Positions 26,439-36,147 of a DNA stretch of 64,000 nt are shown piece by piece. This stretch comes from an uncultured Bacteroidales bacterium. Lineage in GTDB: Bacteria; Bacteroidota; Bacteroidia; Bacteroidales; ML635J-15. The stretch lies in assembly GCA_937899245.1 (NCBI GenBank), contig CALDKB010000053.1:1-64000 (forward strand), in the 5' to 3' direction. Position 1 is the first letter of the stretch. Each line of letters opens with the position of its first letter. The notes beneath the pieces were generated by a model that saw only the letters and a list, made by a program, of their open reading frames with translations, made no database searches and was not told the DNA's origin. The position numbers and the translations under genes are program-made.

Positions 26439-27679
26439 TGAATTACGAATTCTTTATAGCACGACGGCTATGTGCCCGAAGGAGCAGGGCGGGTGGTTTC
26501 AGCAGGGCGATAGTGAATATAGCAGTTGCCGGTATTGCTGTCGGTCTTGCTGTAATGATTGTATCGGTCGCCGTTGTGATGGGGTTCAAGAGTGAAATTT
26601 CTCGTAAGGTAATAGGCTTTGGCTCGCATATTCAGATTGTAAATTACGACAGCAATTCGTCTTATGAGACGGTTCCGATATCCGAAAATCAGCCATGGCT
26701 GGAATCGCTGGAAAATATGAATGGCATTACTTCGATAAGCGGATATATAGTAAAGGCTGGTGTTGTAAAGACCAGCGAAAGTTTGCAAGGTGTTGTGTTT
26801 AAGGGCGTAGGGACAGATTACGACTGGTCTTTCTTTGAAGAGTATCTCGTCGATGGAACAATCCCGGCGATAACCGATACGGGAAGGACTAACGATGTGT
26901 TGTTGTCGCAAACAGTAGCAAATGCGCTGAAATTAAAAGTTGGCGATTCGTTCAAGTCGTATTTTGTTCAAGATCCGCCCAGAATGCGAAAGTTTACGGT
27001 CTCAGGCATATACAATACTCAGCTAGAAGAGTTTGACAAATTATATATGTTCGTTGATATTAAGCATTTGCGCAAGCTGAACGATTGGGACAATGGCCAG
27101 ATAACAGGTTTTGAGGTAAACGTTGATGACTTTGATGACCTGCAGGAGTACACACGTCAGGTTTCACGTAAATGCTGTTCCTACAATCCTGATGGAGAAG
27201 TTCTGAAAGTAACAAATATAAAGGAGGAATATCCTGGAATATTCGACTGGCTTTTATTGCTCGACATGAATGTCTGGATAATTTTGGGATTGATGGTAGC
27301 GGTAACCGGTTTCAACATGATCTCTGGATTGCTGGTACTGATTATTGAGCGAGTAAACATGATTGGCATAATCAAGAGTCTTGGCGGCACTAATGTTTCT
27401 GTCGGGAAGGTGTTTCTTCATGTCGCCTGTTATCTTATAGTTAAGGGAATGCTATGGGGCAATTTGATTGGAATTGTGCTATGTGTTGTTCAAAAATATT
27501 TTGGAATAGTAACACTGGACCCAAGTTCATATTTTGTGTCGGTAGTGCCAATTAGCCTGAATGTCGAGTATCTATTGCTACTAAATATAGGTACGCTGGC
27601 AATCACATTGGTGATGATGGTTTTCCCTGTGCTTGTGATGTCGAAGATAACTCCAGCCAATTCCATGCGATTCGATTAG
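26438..27679 (+). CDS. LolC/LolE-like ABC transporter permease
   Basis: The 413-residue protein has the MacB/FtsX permease layout: one N-terminal TM (~25-50), a large periplasmic domain (~50-270) and three C-terminal TM segments with the block M-I-G-I-I-K-S-L-G-G. It resembles LolE-type components of lipoprotein release complexes, which extract lipoproteins from the inner membrane. No ATPase gene is adjacent, so the partner LolD-like subunit is elsewhere. Confidence 0.87.
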   Translation: MNYEFFIARRLCARRSRAGGFSRAIVNIAVAGIAVGLAVMIVSVAVVMGFKSEISRKVIGFGSHIQIVNYDSNSSYETVPISENQPWLESLENMNGITSISGYIVKAGVVKTSESLQGVVFKGVGTDYDWSFFEEYLVDGTIPAITDTGRTNDVLLSQTVANALKLKVGDSFKSYFVQDPPRMRKFTVSGIYNTQLEEFDKLYMFVDIKHLRKLNDWDNGQITGFEVNVDDFDDLQEYTRQVSRKCCSYNPDGEVLKVTNIKEEYPGIFDWLLLLDMNVWIILGLMVAVTGFNMISGLLVLIIERVNMIGIIKSLGGTNVSVGKVFLHVACYLIVKGMLWGNLIGIVLCVVQKYFGIVTLDPSSYFVSVVPISLNVEYLLLLNIGTLAITLVMMVFPVLVMSKITPANSMRFD

Positions 27680-27758
27680 AACTTTTCTGTTCACTAAGCA
27701 CGTTTTTTTTTGTTCATAAATAGTTGTTGAAAAAAGCAGAGACAACAATAAAAAAGCT

Positions 27759-27766
27759 TAAGTTTG
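27759..27766 (+). promoter_or_regulatory. Possible -7 element before the MBL gene
   Basis: TAAGTTTG lies 55 nt before the start at 27822, in an otherwise empty 142-bp spacer. Confidence 0.4.
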
Positions 27767-27821
27767 AAAGTTGTAAAATTCGGTAGTTCCGGATGTTTTT
27801 GGAAAAAGAAAAATATAGGTA

Positions 27822-29225
27822 ATGAAAATAAAATTTATTGGCGCAACAAGAGAGGTTACAGGTAGTAAACACTTGATAATTACCGATAGCGGCAAGAAGA
27901 TTCTTCTTGATTGTGGTATGTTTCAGGGCAAAGGTATGGAGACCGATTCTGCAAATAGAAATTTAGGTTTCGAACCGTCAGAAATCGACTATATAATAGT
28001 TACGCACGCACATATTGACCACACAGGCTTGATTCCGTATGTTTACAAAAATGGATTTAATGGCAAGGTGATATGTACGCCGGCAACTAAGGATCTTTGT
28101 TCAATAATGTTGCCAGATTCTGGCTTTATCCAGGAACTTGATATCAAGTGGTACAATAAGAAGCTGGCCATGCAGGGCTTGCCTCGCGTTAATCCTATTT
28201 ATACGCATTCGGATGCCGAGCAGTGTATGAAGATTTTCACCACAGTTGCCTACGATTATGATTATCAGGTAGACGAAGGTATTGTCCTTAGGTTTACAAA
28301 TAGTGGTCATATGCTTGGTAGCGCTGTCGTTAACTTGAGCATTACCGAAAACGGCAAGACAACAAACATAGCATATACCGGTGATGTCGGCCGTCCTCAC
28401 AATAGGATTGTAAAGCCGCCGGTTCCATTCCCGCAGGCCGATATACTAATTACCGAGGCAACTTATGGCGATCGCATACATGAGGCAGACCGCGAGACTG
28501 AACTCGACTTGTACAATGTCATCAACAATACTTGTGTACAACGAGGCGGAAAGTTGATAATACCATCGTTCAGTGTCGGAAGAACACAGGAAATCGTTTA
28601 TATGCTGAACAATTTCTACAACGAAGGAATCCTGCCAAAAATTGATATTTATGTAGATAGCCCGTTGTCGGTTAATGCCACCGAGATTTTCAAGCAGCAT
28701 ATGGAATGTTATAACGATGACATCATTGAAAGCATGAAGAACGATCCGAATCCGTTCTATTTCGATACTTTGCATTATGTCAAGAGTGTCAACGAATCTA
28801 AGGTGCTCAATACAACCAAGAAACCATGCATCATTATTTCTGCATCGGGCATGGCCGAAGCCGGTAGGGTAAAGCATCATATTGCAAATAGTATCGAGGA
28901 TAGCAGAAATACCGTGATGATGGTCGGATATTGTTCGCCCGAAACATTGGGCGCTCGTCTGCAAGAAAAGGGACTTGCCGAAATATCAATCTTCGGAACA
29001 GTCCACCCGTTGAACGCCGATATTGAAAGAATCGATTCCTTGAGCGGTCATGGCGATTACATAGAAATGGAAGAATTTATTTCTTGCCAGAATAAAGACG
29101 AACTGCGAAATGTTTTCCTCGTACACGGCGATTATGGCGCCCAGAAATTTTACCGCGAGTATTTGATGTCAAAGGGATACAAGAACATTGAGATTCCGCA
29201 GTGTGGAGATGAATTTTATTTTTAG
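27822..29225 (+). CDS. Metallo-beta-lactamase/beta-CASP RNA-processing protein
   Basis: The 467-residue CPSF73-like protein has the metal motif HAHIDHTG, further ligands in SGHMLGS and YTGDVGR, a beta-CASP domain with SASGMAEAGRVKHH, and the final H-G-D-Y-G motif C. These are RNA endo/exonucleases or related hydrolases in the cytoplasm. The RNA target is unknown. purA follows 30 nt later on the same strand. Confidence 0.92.
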   Translation: MKIKFIGATREVTGSKHLIITDSGKKILLDCGMFQGKGMETDSANRNLGFEPSEIDYIIVTHAHIDHTGLIPYVYKNGFNGKVICTPATKDLCSIMLPDSGFIQELDIKWYNKKLAMQGLPRVNPIYTHSDAEQCMKIFTTVAYDYDYQVDEGIVLRFTNSGHMLGSAVVNLSITENGKTTNIAYTGDVGRPHNRIVKPPVPFPQADILITEATYGDRIHEADRETELDLYNVINNTCVQRGGKLIIPSFSVGRTQEIVYMLNNFYNEGILPKIDIYVDSPLSVNATEIFKQHMECYNDDIIESMKNDPNPFYFDTLHYVKSVNESKVLNTTKKPCIIISASGMAEAGRVKHHIANSIEDSRNTVMMVGYCSPETLGARLQEKGLAEISIFGTVHPLNADIERIDSLSGHGDYIEMEEFISCQNKDELRNVFLVHGDYGAQKFYREYLMSKGYKNIEIPQCGDEFYF

Positions 29226-29255
29226 TAAACAATCAAATAGATATTATAAAAACAA

Positions 29256-30527
29256 ATGAAAGTAGATGTCTTATTAGGTCTGCAGTGGGGCGATGAAGGA
29301 AAAGGAAAAATAGTCGATGTCCTTACCCCCGAATATGATATTATTGCACGTTTCCAGGGAGGTCCAAACGCAGGACATACATTGGAATTCAACAATATCA
29401 AGCATGTGCTTCATACAATACCGTCCGGAATTTTCCGTCCAAAGGCAATGAATATTATTGGCAATGGCGTTGTTGTCGATCCTGTCATACTGAAAGAAGA
29501 GATAGAATCGGCTGTTAAGTTGGGCGCTGATTTGCATAATAATTTATTAATCAGTAAGAAAGCACAGCTGATTATGCCTTCTCACCGTCTGCTCGACAAG
29601 GCTTACGAGGAACATAAGGGCGCAAGCAAGATTGGTTCCACACAAAAGGGTATAGGTCCTACATATACAGACAAGACTGCTCGTATTGGCTTGAGAATGG
29701 GCGATATCTTCGATGCAAATTTCGTACAGAAATACAATACGACAAAGGAGCACCACATGAGGGTCCTCAAGGGATATAATTTCGCAGAAACTAATGAGGA
29801 TTACGAAAAACTATGGTTTGCTGCTGTCGATTACTTGAAGTCTTTCAAATTCATTGATTCTGAAATTTATGTAAACAGGGCTTTGTCTGATGGAAAATCA
29901 ATCCTTGCTGAAGGTGCTCAGGGTTCAATGCTTGACATCGACTATGGTTCGTATCCTTTTGTGACATCTTCAAATACGTTGGCGTCTGGCGTTTGCTCTG
30001 GCATTGGTGTCGCTCCGTCGAAGATTGGAAAGGTATTCGGTATCGTAAAGGCATATTGCACACGAGTTGGCAGCGGACCGTTTCCTACTGAACTTTTTGA
30101 CGAAACAGGAGAAACCTTGTGCCGTATAGGAAACGAATATGGAGCAACAACAGGACGTAAGCGCCGTTGCGGCTGGTTGGATCTTGTCGCATTGAAATAC
30201 GCTGTTATGCTAAGCGGTGTAACTGATATCATTATTACAAAGGCCGATGTGCTTAACGATTTCGACAAATTGAAAGTTGCTGTGGCTTATAAGGTTGATG
30301 GTCAGCAGATTGATTACGTGCCTTTCGAGATGACAGATGCTATCGAACCGGTATATGTTGAATTTGACGGTTGGAAACAGGATATTTCAAAGTGCAAGTC
30401 TGAAGCTGATTTTCCAAAGCAACTCACAGAATACTTGAAATTTATTGCAAAGGAAACTGGAGTGACAATTTCATATCTGTCGGTTGGTCCTGATAGAGTT
30501 CAAACAATTAAAGTAAACATTAACTAA
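29256..30527 (+). CDS. purA: Adenylosuccinate synthetase
   Basis: The 423-residue enzyme has the GTP-binding/catalytic loop GLQWGDEGKGK with catalytic Asp13, NAGHTL with the catalytic His, the QKGIGPTYTDK loop and TTGRKRRCGWLD. It joins IMP and aspartate with GTP, the first step from IMP to AMP. Its stop overlaps the start of the PAS gene. Confidence 0.97.
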   Translation: MKVDVLLGLQWGDEGKGKIVDVLTPEYDIIARFQGGPNAGHTLEFNNIKHVLHTIPSGIFRPKAMNIIGNGVVVDPVILKEEIESAVKLGADLHNNLLISKKAQLIMPSHRLLDKAYEEHKGASKIGSTQKGIGPTYTDKTARIGLRMGDIFDANFVQKYNTTKEHHMRVLKGYNFAETNEDYEKLWFAAVDYLKSFKFIDSEIYVNRALSDGKSILAEGAQGSMLDIDYGSYPFVTSSNTLASGVCSGIGVAPSKIGKVFGIVKAYCTRVGSGPFPTELFDETGETLCRIGNEYGATTGRKRRCGWLDLVALKYAVMLSGVTDIIITKADVLNDFDKLKVAVAYKVDGQQIDYVPFEMTDAIEPVYVEFDGWKQDISKCKSEADFPKQLTEYLKFIAKETGVTISYLSVGPDRVQTIKVNIN

Positions 30528-30871
30528 TGGAAATAACTGAAGACTTTTTGAAAGAAACTCCATTTGCGGTTACTGTTTGTGACCTGAATGGTATTATTGT
30601 ATATATGAATGATAAGGCGGCTGCAACATGGGAAGCCCGTGGCGGAATGTCGCTTGTTGGAAAGTCGCTTTTCGACTGCCATGGCGAGCGTGCAACGGGA
30701 ATGATAAGACATATGCTTGCCAGCGGTAGCACAAATGCATATACAATTCTAAAAAATGGACAGAAAAAGCTCATCTACCAGTCGCCTTGGCATAAGGATG
30801 GTAAAGTGGCAGGCCTTGTAGAGTTGTCGATAGTTATTCCAGAGGAGATGCCACACTTCGTTAGAGGCTAG
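30527..30871 (+). CDS. Stand-alone PAS domain protein
   Basis: The 114-residue protein consists of one PAS domain: the start F-A-V-T-V-C-D-L-N-G-I-I-V-Y-M-N-D-K-A-A, a W-E-A-R-G-G-M-S-L-V-G-K-S-L-F-D-C-H motif, and closing beta strands. There is no output domain. It may bind a small ligand or haem and act on a partner. It is coupled to purA by a TAATG overlap and ends before a terminator. Confidence 0.85.
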   Translation: MEITEDFLKETPFAVTVCDLNGIIVYMNDKAAATWEARGGMSLVGKSLFDCHGERATGMIRHMLASGSTNAYTILKNGQKKLIYQSPWHKDGKVAGLVELSIVIPEEMPHFVRG

Positions 30872-30890
30872 CATAACTCGCGAAATATTA

Positions 30891-30921
30891 AAAGACACGA
30901 TTTTTTTCGTGTCTTTTTTTT
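30891..30921 (+). terminator. Terminator of the purA-PAS operon
   Basis: A perfect 10-bp stem AAAGACACGA/TCGTGTCTTT with a T6 loop is followed by a T-tract. Confidence 0.9.
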
Positions 30922-30952
30922 GTTTAATATGGTCGACATAAAATAAAAATAC

Positions 30953-30960
30953 TACATTTG
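30953..30960 (+). promoter_or_regulatory. -7 element for the porP/cargo pair
   Basis: TACATTTG lies just upstream of the porP-like gene and also overlaps a false upstream start at 30958. Confidence 0.7.
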
Positions 30961-30972
30961 CAGTATACACAA

Positions 30973-32016
30973 ATGATTAAAGTGCAATTTATGCGTAGGC
31001 CTACAAGGATATATTTGCTCATGTTGCTGCTTGTGGTGTTGTTTGCCAATAATGCCAAGTCGCAGGATGCACCTGTGTATGAGCAGTATGCATTCGACAA
31101 TTCGCTTATTAATCCGTCGTTTACAGGTCTGGTTGATGTCATGCATGTGAAGGTTGCGCATCGTCAGCAATGGATTGGATATGGCTCAAATCATACGCCA
31201 AGCACCTCTTTTGTAATGTTCCGTACCCGACTAAAGGAACGTAATGGAGGTATAGGTGGATTCCTATATACCGATAAGAATGGCGCAAACTCACAGACCG
31301 GAATGCAGGTTAATGCTTCGTTCCATTATCTGCTTCGAACAAAAAGGACAACTAGAACTATTTTGTCGTTCGGCTTTGGTGCAACAGTTTTCATGCATAC
31401 ATTCGACGAAAGTCGTTTTGATAGAGATATTTACGACCCGATAGTAACTTATGGTTCGAAAAATTATTTCGGTTACGATGCTAATTGTGGCGTTTTGTTT
31501 ACTCATGGTGGTTTCCTTGCTGGAGTAAGTTTCAATAGGTTGCTTCAATGGACTTGTCCGGTATATGACTATGGCCGTGAGCGTGTCATAGGTGTGAATA
31601 TGAATGTTCATGTGGGAAAAATTTTCTGGTTGACAAATCAGATGCAGATAGCTCCATTGGTTATTTATAAGTCAAATATGAGAAATATGAATCAGTTGGA
31701 TTTGGGTTTCCATATGAAGTTCCTGTCTGGAAAGAAGATAAATACCATTTACACAAAGGAGGAAAATGAAATAATATTAGGATTGACGTACAAGCAGACT
31801 CTTGATGTTGGCAATATAAGTCCGTTGTCTATTTCTCCGATGGTAGGAGTTGTTTTTAAGGGATTTTCATTGTCGTATTTGTGCGATCTTAGTTTGACAA
31901 GATTGCAGAAATATAATTATGGTACCCATCAGATTTTGTTGGGATATAGACTATATCGCGACAAGCACACGACTTTGGGCAAGCATGAGATTGCGTCAAT
32001 GGTTTATGAATTTTAG
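30973..32016 (+). CDS. PorP/SprF-family outer-membrane protein
   Basis: The ~347-residue protein has a signal peptide ending near ANNAKSQ. It then shows the PorP/SprF signature QYAFDNSLINPSFTG, followed by alternating beta strands of a predicted outer-membrane barrel. SprF-like members are needed for surface delivery of particular T9SS cargo with type B sorting domains. The gene directly after it encodes such a cargo (5 nt gap), so this is probably its dedicated partner. The start at 30991 (MRRPTRIYLL) is an equally good choice because 30973 leaves a very short leader. Confidence 0.9.
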   Translation: MIKVQFMRRPTRIYLLMLLLVVLFANNAKSQDAPVYEQYAFDNSLINPSFTGLVDVMHVKVAHRQQWIGYGSNHTPSTSFVMFRTRLKERNGGIGGFLYTDKNGANSQTGMQVNASFHYLLRTKRTTRTILSFGFGATVFMHTFDESRFDRDIYDPIVTYGSKNYFGYDANCGVLFTHGGFLAGVSFNRLLQWTCPVYDYGRERVIGVNMNVHVGKIFWLTNQMQIAPLVIYKSNMRNMNQLDLGFHMKFLSGKKINTIYTKEENEIILGLTYKQTLDVGNISPLSISPMVGVVFKGFSLSYLCDLSLTRLQKYNYGTHQILLGYRLYRDKHTTLGKHEIASMVYEF

Positions 32017-32021
32017 AGGTT

Positions 32022-35000
32022 ATGAAGAAGGTATTTATATTGATGTTTACGCTTCTGCTATGCATGGCAAGTTTTGGCCAGCATAGTGGCGACAGCATTG
32101 ATTGCAGCGACAGAATTGGGTACTCGTGGATGAAAAGCTATGGAAATGCTAGTTCTGAATATGTTAGCGATTTAGCTGTAGACAGTGAAGGCAATATCTT
32201 TGTGACTGGAACTTTTTCTGGAACTCTAACCATTGACGGACAGTCGGTTACATCTGTTGGAAATACAGATTTTTATATTGCAAAGATGACACCAGAAGGT
32301 TCCTTGTTGTGGCTCAGAACTGGTGGAAGTTCGGCTGTTGAACAGGCTAATGCAATTGATGTCGATGCAAGTGGAAATGTTTTTGTTGTCGGTCTTTCTG
32401 GCGACAATACATCTTTTATGGGAAATGCATTTCCTTCACTTGGCGCAAAGGATGGTTTCCTGATAAAACTAGATAATGATGGAAATCATGTTTTTACAAG
32501 GACTTTTGGATGTTTTCAGGATGACAATGCCAATGATGTAGCTGTTGACGGTGATGGAAATGTATTTGTTACCGGCTATTTCAATTATATGCTTCAGATT
32601 GGTAATGCTTCTAATTATCAGGAAGCAAGAGGTGGAGATGATGCATTTCTTGTAAAGTTCAGCAACGATGGCGATGTAATCTGGTCGATGAATAATGCTT
32701 CGTCGTCGCATGATTACGGAAAAAGAATAGCTTGTGATGCTTCTGGGAATGTTTATATTGCTGGAGAATTTAAGGGAACGGTTTCTTTTGGTTCTGCAAC
32801 ATTACAGTCGCCCAATGACAGGAATGTTTATTTGGCAAAATTCAATTCTTCTGGAACGGCACAGTGGGCATATCAAAGAGGGACAACAGATAACGATAGC
32901 GTTATGGCTCTTGATGTTACATCGGCCGGAAACATTTTTATGGCATTTAAGCAGGTTTCAGGAAATCCTTTAGTCGCAAAATATTCTACTTCGGGAGCTT
33001 CTCAGGGAACAATTACATTTCCGACTGGCACGGTTAGTATCAATGATGTCCTGTGCGATTCTTTTGATAACACATATATTGCCGGTAAGTTTTCTGGAAA
33101 TGTTGATTTCGGTAGAGGACAGGTTTCGTCAAGTGGCTCAACACCTGATTACTTCATAGTACGCTATGCTCCGGACGGAACTTCTGATATACAGTTCATT
33201 GGTGCGCAGTCGTATGCGAATTCATTGTCCTCTCTTGCTATCGACTATGCAAATAATCTGGTGGCTGGTGGTTCGTTCGAGAATTCGTTTGCAATGGGAG
33301 GTAACACAGTAAGTTCAAATGGAGCTTCTGATGCTCTCATTATTAAATTCGAGCGATATATGAGCTTTGGACAAACGAATATAGTGACAACAAATTGCAA
33401 TCCCAATAATATTTCTGTAAGTGTTGAGGTTGAAGGCGGCACGTCGCCATTTATTTATTATTGGTCTAATGGAGCAATGGGAGAGTCTATGTCTGGCATG
33501 TCGGTAGGTACATATTCGGTTACAGTTGTTGATAGCGAGCATTGCTACATTACAACAGATGTAATTCTTACTCCGCCTCAGCCTCCTGTAGTTGATTTGC
33601 CAAACTATATGACCATATGTCCGTCAGATTCTGTTACCCTGCACGCAAATGACGGGATGTCGGCTTATCTATGGAGCACAGGAGAAACTACAAGTGATAT
33701 AATCGTCTCTGATGAAGGCATTTATACGGTTACAATTACAAGCTCGAATTCCTGTACGGCGTCCGCTTCATCAAATATATCAGAATATCCAAATATTGAT
33801 GTCTTGCCTGAGACCGACTACTATTTCTGTCCCGACGAGTATCTTACAATTGAAACATCAGGATTTCAATCTTATTATTGGTCGAATGGTATAAATGGTC
33901 CTACATTTACAACGCCAATAGAATATACATTCTGGATTCGTGCTTATAATGGAATCTGCTATTATTACGATACTATTACAACGCACAAATATCCTCAGCC
34001 GACAATTGAACTGGGCTCTGACACTCATTTTTGTGATGGCGACAGTGTCATGGTAACAGCCCCGTCTGGTTTTGAATCGTATTTGTGGAATAATGGTGAT
34101 GCTGGTCGTTCGGTTTGGGTCGCTGAGGCAGGACAGCTAAAGGTTGATGCGTATGATACGAACGGTTGTATAGCAAGAGATTCGATAAATGTTGTAGAAA
34201 TAGAATTGCCGCATTTGGATTTGGGTCCGGATAGCACATATTGTACCGATGGAAAAGTGATACTTGCCCCCGTAGAGCCGGTTCATGGTTGTTCGTCGCT
34301 ATGGAGCACAGGTGAGATGGAGTCGTCTATTGCTGTAACTTCCAGCGGTTCGTATTGGCTGCGTGTTACTAATGATTATGGTTGTTCTTCTACCGACACA
34401 GTAACGATATCTGTCATTCGTGTGGCACCGTTCGATTTGCCCGACGAGTTAAAGTTCTGTGAGGAGTCGGCTGTGCTTTCGTCTGCTAATAGGTATGATG
34501 CATACGAGTGGAGCACGGGAGAGACTGCTCCTTCCATCGAAATATACCATTCGGGAATCTATTCGGTAACGGTAACAGATGTAAGTGGTTGTACGATAAG
34601 CGATCAGGTCGATGTGACAAAGAATTATATTGATGAACCGTTCTTTGGCAACGATACAGTATTTTGTGGTATTTATTCGCGCCGATTGTATCTGAATAAT
34701 ACATATTCAACCTACACTTGGAACAATGGAACATCAAATCCTTATATTGATATTGCGACTCCGGGACATTATTCGGTAAGTGTAACAAATGATGTTGGCT
34801 GTTCGTCCGTAGCTTCGATGAATGTTAATTTTTCTGATGTATATCCCGAAATATTAAACATTACATCAGGTAAAGGTCTTGTAATTGTTGATGTGCAAGG
34901 CGGAACACCTCCATATTATTATTCGGCAGACGGAGTGACATGGCAGGCATCAAATATATTTGATAATTTGCCTTCGGACTACTATACAATTCAAGTGATG

Positions 35001-35309
35001 GATCATAATTATTGTGTCGATCAGATGCAAACATTCCTTGATGCGTCTATTGGTATTCCAAATTTCTTCACGCCCAACGGCGATGGTTATAATGACACAT
35101 GGGTAATAACTGGCTTGTACATGTATCCATCGTCAAGAGTTTCTGTTTTTGACCGCTATGGTAAGCAGGTATTCGAGTCGCAAGGACCGGTGTGCTCGTG
35201 GAATGGTATGTATGGCGGGCAAATATTGCCTAGTGATTCCTATTGGTACGTTATTTACCTTGGCGAAGGCATTGTTCCTCAAAAGGGTTGCGTTACAATA
35301 AAGAGGTAG
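32022..35309 (+). CDS. Giant surface protein: SBBP propeller, SprB and Ig-like repeats, type B T9SS domain
   Basis: The 1095-residue protein has a signal peptide (~20). About seven SBBP-type propeller repeats follow (~30-445), each with a core like D-x-x-G-N-x-F-V-T-G. One SprB-type repeat lies at ~455-520 and six Ig/PKD-like repeats at ~525-925, with Y-x-W-S-T-G and G-x-Y-x-V-T-V-T motifs. A second SprB-like repeat is at ~945-1010. The C-terminal ~80 residues have FFTPNGDGYNDTW and V-F-D-R-Y-G-K-Q-V-F-E, the gliding-motility-associated (CHU_C) type B sorting domain. It is likely a surface-attached adhesin delivered by T9SS through the adjacent SprF-like protein. No gliding genes are in the window, so motility is not implied. 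Confidence 0.9.
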   Translation: MKKVFILMFTLLLCMASFGQHSGDSIDCSDRIGYSWMKSYGNASSEYVSDLAVDSEGNIFVTGTFSGTLTIDGQSVTSVGNTDFYIAKMTPEGSLLWLRTGGSSAVEQANAIDVDASGNVFVVGLSGDNTSFMGNAFPSLGAKDGFLIKLDNDGNHVFTRTFGCFQDDNANDVAVDGDGNVFVTGYFNYMLQIGNASNYQEARGGDDAFLVKFSNDGDVIWSMNNASSSHDYGKRIACDASGNVYIAGEFKGTVSFGSATLQSPNDRNVYLAKFNSSGTAQWAYQRGTTDNDSVMALDVTSAGNIFMAFKQVSGNPLVAKYSTSGASQGTITFPTGTVSINDVLCDSFDNTYIAGKFSGNVDFGRGQVSSSGSTPDYFIVRYAPDGTSDIQFIGAQSYANSLSSLAIDYANNLVAGGSFENSFAMGGNTVSSNGASDALIIKFERYMSFGQTNIVTTNCNPNNISVSVEVEGGTSPFIYYWSNGAMGESMSGMSVGTYSVTVVDSEHCYITTDVILTPPQPPVVDLPNYMTICPSDSVTLHANDGMSAYLWSTGETTSDIIVSDEGIYTVTITSSNSCTASASSNISEYPNIDVLPETDYYFCPDEYLTIETSGFQSYYWSNGINGPTFTTPIEYTFWIRAYNGICYYYDTITTHKYPQPTIELGSDTHFCDGDSVMVTAPSGFESYLWNNGDAGRSVWVAEAGQLKVDAYDTNGCIARDSINVVEIELPHLDLGPDSTYCTDGKVILAPVEPVHGCSSLWSTGEMESSIAVTSSGSYWLRVTNDYGCSSTDTVTISVIRVAPFDLPDELKFCEESAVLSSANRYDAYEWSTGETAPSIEIYHSGIYSVTVTDVSGCTISDQVDVTKNYIDEPFFGNDTVFCGIYSRRLYLNNTYSTYTWNNGTSNPYIDIATPGHYSVSVTNDVGCSSVASMNVNFSDVYPEILNITSGKGLVIVDVQGGTPPYYYSADGVTWQASNIFDNLPSDYYTIQVMDHNYCVDQMQTFLDASIGIPNFFTPNGDGYNDTWVITGLYMYPSSRVSVFDRYGKQVFESQGPVCSWNGMYGGQILPSDSYWYVIYLGEGIVPQKGCVTIKR

Positions 35310-35355
35310 GGCAGAGGTTTTATTTTTATAGGATAAAATATTTCATCTATAAAAC

Positions 35356-35383
35356 AAAAAAGGCTACCAATATGGTAGCCTTT
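35356..35383. terminator. Bidirectional terminator
   Basis: A perfect 11-bp stem AAAGGCTACCA/TGGTAGCCTTT with a 3-nt loop lies between the convergent cargo gene and rplI. The A-run on its left gives the better T-tract to the minus-strand ribosomal operon. Confidence 0.87.
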
Positions 35384-35404
35384 ATATTTGACTAAATAAA
35401 TAGC

Positions 35405-35857
35405 TTATTCAGCTTCAGCGATAACGTTGAAATCAACGTTAACCTTGATGCTCTTGTACAACTTAACAGTTGCAGAGTATTTGCCAACTTCCTTGATAGC
35501 CTTGTCCTTAAGAACTATGTTCTTGCGGTCGATTTCAAAACCTTTAGCTGCCAATGCTTCAGCAACCATGATAGTGTTGATAGAACCGAAAATCTTACCA
35601 GTTGAAGAAGTCTTGGTAGCGATAGTCAATTCGATGCCATCCATCTTAGCTGCAAGAGCTTCAGCTTCTTCGCGAAGTTTAGCTTCCTTGTGTGCTCTCT
35701 GCTTCATGTTTTCTGCATGGATTTTCTTTGCAGTTTCAGTAGCAAGGATTGCATAACCCTGAGGAATAAGATAATTTCTTCCGTATCCTGGCTTTACATT
35801 AACGATATCGTCTCTGTGACCTAAGTTTTCTACGTCTTGTTTCAATATAATTTCCAT
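35405..35857 (-). CDS. rplI: Ribosomal protein bL9
   Basis: The 150-residue protein has the N-terminal bL9 signature MEIILKQDVENLGHRDDIVNVKPGYGRNYL (residues 1-30), a connecting helix and a C-terminal domain of normal length. It binds 23S rRNA near the L1 stalk. Third gene of rpsF-rpsR-rplI. Confidence 0.97.
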   Translation of the reverse strand: MEIILKQDVENLGHRDDIVNVKPGYGRNYLIPQGYAILATETAKKIHAENMKQRAHKEAKLREEAEALAAKMDGIELTIATKTSSTGKIFGSINTIMVAEALAAKGFEIDRKNIVLKDKAIKEVGKYSATVKLYKSIKVNVDFNVIAEAE

Positions 35858-35875
35858 TTCTATTCCTCCTTTTTA

Positions 35876-36145
35876 TTATTTCATCATATCAGTTACGTAT
35901 GGCAATAATGCTAAGTGTCTAGCTCTCTTAACTGCCTGAGCAACTTTGCGGTGATACTTCAAAGATGTACCGGTCAAACGTCTCGGTAAAATCTTTCCCT
36001 GTTCGTTCAAGAATTTTTTCAAGAATTGCGGATCCTTGTAGTCTACATATTTAATACGGCTCTTAAGGAAACGGCAATATTTTTTCTTTCTAACTTCAAC
36101 TGCCAAAGGAGTCAAATATCTAATTTCTGAATTGTTCTGTGCCAT
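35876..36145 (-). CDS. rpsR: Ribosomal protein bS18
   Basis: The 89-residue protein has the core KKYCRFLKS, YVDYKDPQFLKKFL and GKILPRRLTG-TS-x-K-Y-H-R-K. It pairs with bS6 on the platform of the 30S subunit. A GGAGGA purine stretch precedes its start. Confidence 0.97.
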   Translation of the reverse strand: MAQNNSEIRYLTPLAVEVRKKKYCRFLKSRIKYVDYKDPQFLKKFLNEQGKILPRRLTGTSLKYHRKVAQAVKRARHLALLPYVTDMMK

Positions 36146-36147
36146 AA

